From: Porphyra umbilicalis
Taxonomy: Eukaryota; Rhodophyta; Bangiophyceae; Bangiales; Bangiaceae
Reading direction: 5' to 3'
Length of the DNA stretch: 64,000 nucleotides
NCBI GenBank assembly: GCA_002049455.2
Contig: KV918881.1
Span: 1 to 64,000, forward strand
This document shows, one piece after another, positions 33,018 to 42,587 of the stretch (positions are counted from its first letter, which is position 1; each line of letters begins with the position of its first letter). The translations under genes and the position numbers were made by a program. Under the pieces are notes generated by a model. It made no database searches and was not told the DNA's origin. It saw only the letters and a list, made by a program, of their open reading frames with translations.

Positions 33018-34171
33018 TTCCAGGCACGTGCGTGCAATACCCTGGCCTTCAGGGCGGTGGCGCGCTGGGCGACGCATCGACACCGGGCACGCCGGCCGGC
33101 TCCATGGCCGCGAGCACGCACGGGGGCACGTACAGGCACGTTGCCAGGTGGGGCCGTCACCCCGCCCCGCAGCGCACCTGCGCGCAACGGGCGGGGTGGC
33201 CGACACGGCGCACGTGCGGGCGGGAGGGGTCGACCGCCGCGCGACGGGGCGCCTCTAACCGTACCGGTAGATATTGTCAGCAACCGCCGACGCGCCGCCG
33301 CAACAGAAGCCGGCGTGCAGGCACGATCACCCGCGGGTCATCGTGAGAGCTTCGAACCCCGGCAGACGCCGCGCGCAGTCGCCGCGCGCAACTTGGGGCG
33401 GTGGGGGGGGCAGGGGGGCAGCTGCCGCCCGAGCCCTGTGACCCTTGTGGCAGAACAGTCCTTTTCAGCCACGTAACTTGTAGTACTGCGGGGCCCCCTA
33501 TGCGCCAGGGAGCCACCGCGGGGACGTCGGCGACGACGGGGGACGCGGTCCCCGACGTGGGGTGGCGACGCCAGGGGCGGTGGTGGCCGTCGGGGCGGCG
33601 ACGCGGGGGCCGGGGCGAGGGGGCGGCCCCGCTGACCGGCTCGGGCCACCCGGGGAGCGTACCCGACCCGCTGCGCCCGGCACGCGGGCCCCGCGGGAGG
33701 CCGGATTGGCGCGCCCGAGAGGGCGCTGGCGCGCCCGAGAGGGCGCGGCAGGCGACAGCCGACCGGGCGCCACGCGGCGGGTGCAGCGCGTTGCGCGCGG
33801 GACGGTTTCTCCCCCTCGTCTGTAATGATCGCCTCGGGAGACTTGACATGCATGGAGGGAATTATCTGCATTGGTTGGTGACGGCCCGGGTCAATTCCCA
33901 TTTGGGGAAATTGGGCCCGGGCGACGGTTTGCGCCCTTTTAGGACGAAGGGCGACGACGGTGGGAGGCACCGTCGTCGCCGGCAAGTAAACCGTGTCTCG
34001 ATGTCTTGGCGTTTCGATCGGCCCGACTTCCCGGACCTCGAGTCCCATAGCGGGTGTCGCGCGAGCGGCTAAGACGGCCGATACTTTCCTCCTCTCGAGG
34101 TAACCCCCTAGATTGTGGTACTACATAACTCTTTTCGCTTTTAGCGTCATCGCGACCCTGACACGCCCTCA
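33018..34171 (+). mobile_element. Helitron-like element, copy 33k, 3'-truncated and split by a solo LTR
   Basis: It begins TTCCAGGCACGTGCGTGC with CCCTGGCCTT 22 nt inside, the same subfamily as copies L and R. Similarity continues to 33478, resumes after the LTR at about 34126 (CGCTTTTAGCGTCATCGCG) and stops near 34171, so the terminal 3' hairpin is missing. Confidence 0.75.
33479..34125 (+). repeat. solo LTR, 647 bp
   Basis: Begins TGTAGTACTGCGGGG and ends GATTGTGGTACTACA, with the 5-bp duplication TAACT on each side (33474-33478 and 34126-34130). Same family as the solo LTR at 27276-27923. The insertion site is independently confirmed by the uninterrupted sequence in Helitron-like copy R (near 15135). 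Confidence 0.93.
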
Positions 34172-34489
34172 TGTCAAGTCGTGCACGTTGGTTCTTTAGG
34201 ACGGGTGGCTGTGGCCGCGCCACGCCCACCCAATATCCCCTCCCAGCCGGCGCGGCGGGCCATCCGGGAATCTCCAGTCATCAATCGCGGACCCTCGCTG
34301 ACACTCATCACCATTCCCTCACGCAGTTCCCATCGGCGCGCGGTCACCAGTCGCACACTCAATCCCGCCACGCACAATCTTCCCACTGCCCCGAGCGCCT
34401 GCCGGTGGCGCGTGCCGCCGTTGAGCACGGCCGTCTGGCGGCATCCAACACTCCCTCACGGCCGTAGCCATCTCGGCCGGCCGTGCCAC

Positions 34490-34785
34490 GCGGCTCACAG
34501 TGCCGGATCGTCCTCTGGCGTCGGCGCCTCCGTCGCGCCCACCCCCAGACGCGAGCGGAAAGAGTTGAAGGCGGGACCAGGCAGTGCCTTTGTGAGCCCG
34601 TCAGCCAGCACCTCGGCGCCAGGCGTGTAGGCGAACTTGACCTCTCCCATTTCCACGCGCTCCCGCACCATGTGATGGGCAATGTCGATGTTCTTCGCCT
34701 TCCGGGTAGTCTCCGAGTTGGCGATGAGGGAGAGGCAGGTCTGGTTGTCCTCGGCCATCGTCACGGCTGGCAGAATCCCCATCCA
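34490..34785 (-). mobile_element. Ty1/copia RNase H remnant (fossil)
   Basis: Minus-strand sequence encodes the C-terminal RNase H part of a copia polyprotein: EDNQTCLSLIANSE, KAKNIDIAHHMVRERVE, then YTPGAEVLADGLTKALP, ending near 34495. It is a different copia lineage from the element at 17280-23196 (compare TKHIDIRYH there). Only this short piece is left; no LTR is visible. Confidence 0.85.
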
Positions 34786-35915
34786 AACGGGTTTTAGATG
34801 GGCCTTGGATGTTGTCTCGTCACTCTTTGGTTGTTGACAGATGGGCTTCTCCTGCTCATCCAAGCCCATCCATCAGAGTTTTCGATGGGATACCGCTGGG
34901 CTTTGGATGGGCTTCGGATGCGCGTTTCCAGCCGATGGCGTGGTCCCCAGTTCCGCCCGGGAGTCCTTCGTGTCGAGGTGGCCCGCTCGAGAGACACCGT
35001 GTGATTCTCGGCAGGCTCGGCCGTTTTGTATTCAGAAACCCGATGTGAAACCAAAAGGCCATGTCATTGGCTACCAGTCGCACGTGGTTTGGCCACACCC
35101 GCGCAGCAGTTTGGGCCAATCCAACTGGTCTGCTGGAAGTATAAGTATGCTGTTCCAAAGCATGCTAATTGCACGGGCTTCGGTTGCAGCCGGCCGTCCT
35201 CACGACCGAATCCAAATCCGACGAGGTGAAGTCGCGGCGGAAGCAGAGCTACAGCCTTCGTGACTCCAGTGCCGTGTTGCTAGGGCGGGCGTCCTCGCGG
35301 GTGTCGGGGGCATCGGGCAGTCTCATAACACACTGTGCAAGTGACGGAATTTTTGCACTCTCAAAGCGAATATCGGAGCGCAGCGTGGAGCACGGCGTTT
35401 CGCGATGTCACCGACTCATTGCGATTTTCATGGCCAAGTCATTTTCTGTCGCTGTCTGTCGGCGTGAACAAGACGACCGTCGGTCTGGTCGTGACGTCGA
35501 CGGGGTGGACACTATGTACAAGATTTGAATCTCAAGTACTGAGAAATATGGGAGATGTGTCGCAGAAAAGCAAGGGTTGACCTCGTGCCGCGGACGCCGC
35601 TGAGCAGACGGACCAGATGGGAGCAGTACGGGGGCTACAGTTAGCAAGGGCCCGGCTCAAGAGTAGAAATTATGCTGGCCCAATGAGATGGCGTGATTTT
35701 TCCGCGGACGTGACGAGGGCCGGAAAGAAACGGCTGTGTTGCACAAGAGTGCTGTGACTTTTGACTGGCCTCGGTCGAGGAAGCCCATCCCAGTAACTCT
35801 TTGGATGGCGAATCGGGGGGCGCTCACAGACGTCAAAAATGCCCGTCCATCAGAGTTTTGGATACGGATAGGCTTTGGATGGGGGCGGATGGGGATTCTG
35901 CCGGCCGTGACGATG
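34756..35915. repeat. segment bounded by 29-bp inverted repeats
   Basis: Left arm 34756-34784 (CATCGTCACGGCTGGCAGAA, then TCCCCATCC) and right arm 35887-35915 are reverse complements with one mismatch. The left arm is part of the copia RNase H remnant, so the right arm is a second, inverted scrap of it. Inside each arm lies CCATCCAAA/TTTGGATGG, and CCATCAGAGTTTT occurs twice (near 34870 and 35852). It could be a DNA transposon with these ends inserted into duplicated copia sequence. No gene is seen inside. Confidence 0.5.
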
Positions 35916-35951
35916 TTGACGGTCGTGGCCGGCTGGCCAAGGTCCACCATC

Positions 35952-38900
35952 TGTGGTATTAATAACGTTAGTTCAATTACCAGTGTACTGAGACCGACCG
36001 TAGCCAAGCAATAAAGCGATTCCTATCGCCGTCGCGGCGAGGAAGAAACACCTTTTGTTGAAGGGCATCCGATGGGGAGCCGGGTGGTGCCCACGACGGC
36101 GACCCCGGACCCACGGTGATTTAATACAAACAACGGCACTGGTCGATGGACCATCCGATCAAGCGATCGTAATGAGTGCCGGCAGACAGATAAGACAGGC
36201 AAGCAATAAAAAATAAACAATGCGGAAGTAACCCCCCAAAGGGCGTGCCACAAGCCGAGTCACACACATCCGTGGATTCGGCCAGTCAAGGGGGCTACTC
36301 GTGGCTAATTGCGAATTGGTAGCAGAGATATGCTACATACCTCCAACGCGAGATTCGAACCGTCCCGGTGAGATCCGAGGATGGTGAAACCCGAATGGGC
36401 GATCGCGGCCCCTTACGGGCCCGCACGGGCGCAGCCGCCCAGGCGGCGGGAGCCGTGGGGGGAGGGCGCGCCGCCCAGTCCCGATTGGGGGGAGGTGGCG
36501 GTTCGCCGTCGTCGGTCGCGACCGTCCCGCCACACACGCGTGGGCGTGGGTGGTGGGCAGCTGACGCTGCGGGTTCGACCGGCGCTTGCGCGTACGCGCG
36601 CCCTCGCAGGCGAGTCGGCGTCGGCGTCGGCGTGGTGGCCAGACGGCCGGTTGACAGGCGACGAGCGTCGGGGTTAAGACCCGTTGGCGCGCGGGTGCGT
36701 CGTGCAACACGTGTTGGGGCAACCGTCGTCGGCGCCGAGTGGCGCCTTCTTCGTCGGGGGTTTGACTACCCCGACGACACGGCGAAAGCCGGGACGCGGG
36801 TCCGTGGTGCTGAGCGTAGGGGTGGGGTTCACACCTCCAGGCCGGTTAGCACCGAGGCGTACGCGCGGGGCAGCACCAGCTGGGTGGTGGTCGTCGTGCC
36901 GGCAGGCGCCGCCCTCGTCGGGGTGTTGACTCCCCCGACTACACGGCGGAAGCCGGGGTGCGGGTCCGCGTTGTATCGGCACGGGGCCATCCCGTGTCTT
37001 CGTGCTCGCGCACAGGTCGCTGCCCAACGGCAAGGTTGAGTAGGGGTGCGCCGCCGCAAGGTGGCACACCGCGAGGTGGTGGGCCCGGTGAGTGTGGGTT
37101 TGCGCGGGGTGCGGGGGGCGGCGGTCACGGCGGCAGGGGCGGCAAGCCCGCCGGAGACGGCGGCAAGGGCGGCAAGCGCGGCCAGCCCGGCGGCGACGGC
37201 GGCAAGGGCGGCAAGCCCGGCGGCAAGGGCGGCAAGCGCGGCCAGCCCGGCGGCGACAGCCAGGGTAAACACCCCCCGGACGGCCAACGCGATGGCGGAT
37301 TCAGCCGCGATGGCGGTGGACGTCGGCGTTGCCGGTGGCGGTGAGGCCATCGACGGGGCGCATGCCGCCGCGGGTGGCCATGCGGAAGTGGATTGCTCCG
37401 CGGACCCAGAGGTCTTGCGCCAGTTTCGGCCTCGCGGCTCGTACTACGTGCACGCCAACCCTGTGGAGGTGGTTGATGGGGTCCCGCGAGTCACCGACAA
37501 CCGCATGTACGAGATGTGCGTACGCAACCGCGCTCGTGCGCACACGCGCCGTGTTTACGCGCACTACGAGGCGTTGCCCGACTTCATCGACGTGATGGCG
37601 CAAGCCGGGTTGCCGGACCACGCGGGCGACCGCGTGGCCGAGGTCCATGGGGACCCGTACTTTGGGAACCAGGGACCTCAGCGTCGTGTATACGAGGTGA
37701 TGTCGTTTTGCAACGAGCTCGTGCGGTACCAACTGCCGTTGCACCCGTTCCACAGTTTGGTGTACGTCAATGCGCTGATGTTCCCTGTGAAGGGTACAGA
37801 GTCGATCGAGGCGGCGGCCAACTCGTTTTGCCGCTTGCTGCGCAATTGGCCAAAGGCCGTCTTCCTCAAGCGGGCTCTCGCCGAGGACCTTTCGGTCCCG
37901 TTCGGGCACGACTCCGGTCTGGAGCCGTACCTCGAGCAGCTCGCGCTGGTGAAGCACGAGGAGAACGACAACGTCGAGGATGACCGCAGTCCACGGGTCA
38001 CCGGGTTGCCGAACCCCTTTCGGCTGCCGATGTTCCCATCCGACCACCGTCGGGCCGCTGACACGCGCTTCTTTCGCGGTCGCGAGTTGATGCCCACCGC
38101 GTGGGCGGCTGGATTTCTCCGTGCACCACGGGCGTTCGAATTGTCCCGTTGGCTTCCGCCTATCCCGGACTGGGAGCCCCACACGGGGTTGTGGGTGGCG
38201 ACCCCCGTGGTGGTGTCGTACCTGGCGGATGCGTTGCGCAACGCCTACAGCTCCGTCTGGCAGGAGGTGTACTCCGAGTACTACTGAAACTTAGTTGCTG
38301 CGTGGGTTCACACCCTGCAGGAGGACAAGCTCTTCGTCCACTTGGACGCGAAGACGCTTCGTCATTTCGACGCGTTGGATACGTCCAAGTTGAAGGACGC
38401 GCCCGACGGCGAGGCCAAGTACGTCTTGTACGGCAAGATGCGTCAAGCCGTGGCGGCGTTTCCCTGGCAAGAGGTCCTTAAGGACGTCGTCTGGCGCGAC
38501 CGAGACTCTGGGGAAGCCCGTCAGGTGCGGGTCACGGTCGACCCGACCAAGGAGTACAGCTTTTGCCTTCGCCACCCTTGTGTCGATTTCGACTGGGCGT
38601 TGGACCCGAACGCGCCACTCCCGATGGCTCGAATTACTTCGAACCATCCCGGGGTGTGGCGTCGTGGTCGTCGGACCTGGGCTCACGCCGTTGGCGACGC
38701 CCGAGAGGGCCGCTACCGCCCGCGTTCGCCGCGGCGCGATCGCTCGCCATCTCCGCCTCGGTCGGTGGATGCCACTTGGCCGACCCGCGCGTCGTCCACC
38801 GCGGCAGTTGCCTTGTTTGGGTCGGCGCGCGCGCGCGATGTACGCGCTCGCGCGCCCCGCGGGGCAGCCTTGTCGGCGGTGGCTAGCGCCTGGGTCGAGC

Positions 38901-40149
38901 AGATCGCGGGCTTGCGTACCGCTGTTGAGCGCGCGGACGGACGGGGTGTCGAGTCGGCTTTGTCCATTATTGGACAGGCCGTGGCTCGCGCCGTTGACGG
39001 CGAGGCCAACTACGGGCGCTTCGCCCAGCACCTGGAGGCTATCCAGCCAGAGGAGGAGGCCACGCCGGCGCGCTTCAACACGCAGAGCATCCTTGGTCGT
39101 CGGACCTACGAGGGCGGAGGCCCGTCGACGGGGGCTCCGCACTCGGCGCGCAACACGCGTGCGCGTAGTGTCTCGCAGGAGTCGGCGGCCAGTGTTGGCG
39201 CGAGCCGCGATTGCCGCCGGGACTCGTGTCGTCGTGACGACGAGGAGTAGCGAGGTTCACTGTTCAGTGACTTGCTCGGTTGACCCCGGTGGGGGGGTGG
39301 GGTTGACAATGTCGGGGTCTTACGCCTTTTTAGGGTGTTGATGTTTCTTCGTCTTGTTGTTGTTTGTCGTTTGACATGTTTGTATCCACTTCTCAGTTTT
39401 TCTGTTTATCGTCATAGCGATGAAGGAAGTGGCAGGCCATCATGGCCCATGTTGTGGGATTTGTATCCCTTGAGTCTGCTGATAAAAGCACTTCGTACTC
39501 GAAACATGCACGTATGGCAGTAGCGTACCAACTGGTGTTGGTCCATTGTGGTATTACCACGGTTGCTTACTCTGTGGTTGTTACCAAGCGTCGAAGGACT
39601 GAGTCCAACTGTTGCACGGGAGGTACCAGAAACCCGTTGGGGAGCACTGGTACAGGGGGATCGCTCCCGATCAGTGTCGCTTGTGCGGATTTCGGCCGCA
39701 CATATGTGTACGGGCCGTAAACACGGTTCAGCCGAGAGAAATGCCGTAAGGAAAGTTGGGGATCATACGCAAAGTTGCGCGTCATGGACGGCAGAGTGGA
39801 CTTGAGCCACGCGACAGGAATTACTTCCTTCATTGCGACGGCTGTACTTGACTCCGTCCACGAGACGTTGGCATGGATAACTCCGTCACCGGTAACATGG
39901 ACATGTTGGATAGTGGGTATCCACGTGGAGTCCATGACGATGTTGGCCACGGTTGTGAGCCCGGCCTGTCGGCGACTTCGTCGCGTTGGCGTTTGCCACT
40001 CGTACCCCGGTACATGCTTCTTCTTCTGTCGAAGAAAGCGTACTACCAGGTTGCGTGGGAGATTCTTCAGGGGTTTCCAGGTGTCGTCTGTCGACCCGTA
40101 GTCGAACCAGCGCACCCTAGCGCTATAGCTGTCGCCAGTCTGGCGTACG
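35952..40149 (-). mobile_element. Ty3/gypsy chromovirus fossil, copy 2, 5'-truncated
   Basis: Inverted relative to copy 1. On the minus strand the chromodomain (VRWFDYGSTDDTWKPLKNLP) and C-terminal extension of integrase run from about 40149 to 39567. An antisense ORF region (37046-39250, plus strand) and terminal sequence follow, ending at 35952 (TGTGGTATTAATAACG on the plus strand). Similarity to copy 1 stops abruptly at about 40149, so most of pol and all of gag are gone. The copy is broken but less eroded than copy 1 in the antisense ORF. No target duplication can be defined because the 5' end is missing. Confidence 0.8.
37046..39250 (+). other. antisense ORF of chromovirus copy 2 (gag-like or accessory, fossil)
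   Basis: A long ORF region on the strand opposite to pol encodes about 700 residues: a Gly/Ala/Lys low-complexity start, a folded-looking middle (VLRQFRPRGSYYVHANPVEV; FHSLVYVNALMFPVKGTESI; NWPKAVFLKRALAEDLSVPF), and an Arg/Ser-rich tail with SVSQES. No zinc knuckle, protease or polymerase motif is present. It is nearly open, with about one break. Because both chromovirus copies carry it at the same place it belongs to the element. It may be an antisense accessory ORF, as known downstream of pol in some plant gypsy elements, or a gag captured from another element. Confidence 0.6.
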
Positions 40150-40319
40150 AGCGGCCGGGCCAACCTCTTCAGGGCGGCCGCGTCGTACAGGCGGCCGCCC
40201 AACACTCCCCATTGCGGCCAAGTCATACAAACGGTGCCGCGCTACCCTCCCCGCTGCTCACCAAGTTCATAGACGGACCCCTCAAAGTCACCCCGAGTCA
40301 CTCTTTCGTCACATGCTCC

Positions 40320-41198
40320 CTAGGAATTCGCCCACTCAGAATCGTCGTGCTCAGCATACCCGTACCCGAGAACCCCGGCCTTGGCAGCTGCGGACGCCAT
40401 CCCGGCGGTCACGCTCGAACCCGGCTCGGCCTTGGCCTTGACCTGTTCCGCCTTGGTCTTGACCTGCTTGGCCAGCGGATTGGCCAAAATCACTTTGACG
40501 ATGACGACGTCGTCAGCGTCGACGTCTTCAACATGGGCCACCAAGGCCTTGGCCTTCCCCTTCCCCTTGCGTGACGCGCGCTCGGAGGCCGTGATGCCGA
40601 GTTTTGCCACAACCCAAGAGAGGGCACCGAACGTCTTGGCAACCACCTCTGGCGTGGACGCCTGGGCACGCGCCGCCTCGAGCGGGGCAGGCCTAACCGG
40701 CCGCAGCTCCGGATGACGGCCAAGGAACAGCTCAAACCATCGGCGGCCGGGGGTCGCGCTGGGCCCAAAGTACCCTTGGGCCGTCTCGTAGCGTGCCGGC
40801 CCCATATCCTTGATGTAAGCCCCCAGCAGCAGCCGCAGGGTGTCAGATGTCAGCATCAGACCTTGCGCGGCCCACAGGGCCAAGGTGTCAACCATCACTG
40901 CTTCCTCTTCCATTGTAAAGAAGGGGCACCGCCCGCGGCGACGCGGCGTGCCGCCGTTTGTGATCACTGTGCGCGCGCTCTTGCGCGTCAGGCCAGGAAC
41001 AGCCGCGAGTAGTTGAGCAACTTGGTTTTTACCAGCGAAGGTGGGAAACAACTTGCGGGCCCGCGCAACGGGGTCCGTCGACGGGGACGACGACGGCCCA
41101 GAGGAGGCCCCGCCCGGAGATCGCCGCCCATTCCGGCGTCCCGCGTCATTGTTGGGCGGTTTGGTGACACCTATGGGACGAACACGAGTTGGGGACAT
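40320..41198 (-). CDS. CENP-B/pogo-type HTH protein, transposase N-terminus without DDE domain
   Basis: The ATG at 41198 starts a 292-aa protein. Residues about 47-85 (FAGKNQVAQLLAAVPGLTRK) look like a psq-type HTH. About 90-185 (FFTMEEEAVMVDTLALWAAQ, then GRRWFELFLGRHPELRPVRP, ending in an ARAQASTPE motif) fits the CENP-B-type HTH of pogo/Tigger transposases. A Lys/Ala-rich helix follows. The catalytic DDE domain that should come next is absent and the frame ends cleanly at 40320. It could be a truncated pogo-like transposase, an internally deleted element or a domesticated DNA-binding protein. No terminal repeats were found around it. Confidence 0.7.
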   Translation of the reverse strand: MSPTRVRPIGVTKPPNNDAGRRNGRRSPGGASSGPSSSPSTDPVARARKLFPTFAGKNQVAQLLAAVPGLTRKSARTVITNGGTPRRRGRCPFFTMEEEAVMVDTLALWAAQGLMLTSDTLRLLLGAYIKDMGPARYETAQGYFGPSATPGRRWFELFLGRHPELRPVRPAPLEAARAQASTPEVVAKTFGALSWVVAKLGITASERASRKGKGKAKALVAHVEDVDADDVVIVKVILANPLAKQVKTKAEQVKAKAEPGSSVTAGMASAAAKAGVLGYGYAEHDDSEWANS

Positions 41199-41429
41199 TA
41201 TCGGGTGCGGGGGGAACAGGGGGGAGTGAAGTGGGAAGCATGTAGGTGAGGTAGAAGCTCTTAGACAGGTGACCAGGACGGCTGCTGCAACGACAGAGTC
41301 GAAGAAATCGGTGCCAATGAGCTCAATTTAGGGGTTTCCGGGGACACGTGGCCTGGCCCCTCCAGGTACACTGGCCCGTTATTGGTGCAAACGAGCTACG
41401 AGCGTCTCCACCGTAAAAAGACGCTCTAA
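41199..41429. other. intergenic with a MITE end-like scrap
   Basis: No gene. GAGCGTCTCCACCGT at about 41402 resembles the terminus of the next MITE (GAGCGTTTCCACCAATG), so a broken relative may lie here. Confidence 0.35.
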
Positions 41430-41991
41430 GAGCGTTTCCACCAATGGAGCCAAAAGCCAAAGCCAAACGTCACGAGTGCCCAACGTGTGGCCCTGTCACT
41501 GGGTCTCCAAACGTCGATCCAAAACAAAGAAGGTCACGTCTCAATCTTGGGCTCCCCTGGATGCTCACTATGGGTGGGCCTCTTTTGTGGCCGACAGATC
41601 ATCCACGAATGCCCGACAAAGAATCTCGGTGGATGGCCCATCGCCATATCACCGTTTGTATGCCACGGGTCACGCTTTCCATTGGCGTAGGTTGGCTCAA
41701 AAAGGAACCACGGGATGGCCAAACGGTTGGGGGCGCATCCAAACAGGTTTGTTTGGAGTGGCGCGCCTTCAAACGTTCCCGTTTGGACTTGCCCTGCCGT
41801 TGAAGATCCAAAACTAGAGCAATCGCGTGTCATGGACACGAGGTCGATTAGCCGACTAGAATATGTGAGGATGGTCTATTTTTGGACCGTCACACCCTAG
41901 TTTTGGATCGCATCCCAGCCACCAATGCCCGTTTGGCAAAACCGTGCCACGTTTAGGGGTTTGGGTGTTTGGATCATTGGTGGAGACGCTC
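41430..41991. mobile_element. PIF/Harbinger-like MITE, 562 bp
   Basis: Terminal inverted repeats GAGCGTTTCCACCAATG (41430) and CATTGGTGGAGACGCTC (ending 41991), flanked by TAA at 41427-41429 and 41992-41994. The three-base TWA target is the PIF/Harbinger signature. The sequence is near 50% GC with no transposase. Different family from the MITE at 12781. Confidence 0.85.
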
Positions 41992-42587
41992 TAAGAAGCG
42001 CAAAAAAGCAGGTAAAAAGCAGATACTTCTGTTACTGATCGTGACGTACAATGATAGAGAAGCTCGTGGTGAACAATGCTACGTGGTTTGCAACCCACTT
42101 TTGACGTCCTCGTTTTCTTGTAGCTGCTGCTCTTCTCACGCTACCTCTGATGAAAATATTGTCCCACCTTGACGCATTGATGTCACCTCGGTCCCCATTC
42201 GTATCATAGAACCCAAGCTACTACCTCCCCAGTCCTTCGATCATAGGCTCATCCAAAAAAGAAGAATATCCAGAGTCATCATAGTGCTCAACATGGCCCG
42301 GTCTGCAACGAGCGTGATGGCGATCCGGCTTGCTCCAGATCGACGCGATTTGCATGGTTCAGCAGGTAGACTTTCGATTTGTCGCATATTGGAAGAAACA
42401 CGTGTGCTGTGAATGCCCCGAGACGCCCTGATGCGCCTGCTGCCAGCTACGGTTGGGACACGTCGTCAGAAAGCTGGTTCCAACCGCTGGACAAGTGAAA
42501 AGTGTCGGACACTACCGGTCTGGCCAATGAAAGGCCGGCAATCCTAATGTCCGCCTCAGGGGTGTCTTAACTGGGCGTGGCCCCCGC
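41992..42587. other. intergenic, no supported gene
   Basis: Moderate GC sequence between the MITE and the 3' end of the minus-strand ankyrin gene; nothing recognised. Confidence 0.4.

Noticed and set aside
24965-40149. One large inverted segmental duplication
   Set aside because: Similarity ends at the chromovirus terminus on one side (28914/35952) and within integrase on the other (about 40149), as expected for two independent truncated copies of one element.
36990-40149. A Polinton/Maverick with genes on both strands
   Set aside because: No polymerase B, ATPase, protease or capsid motif and no long terminal inverted repeats. The integrase core and chromodomain fit a Ty3/gypsy chromovirus.
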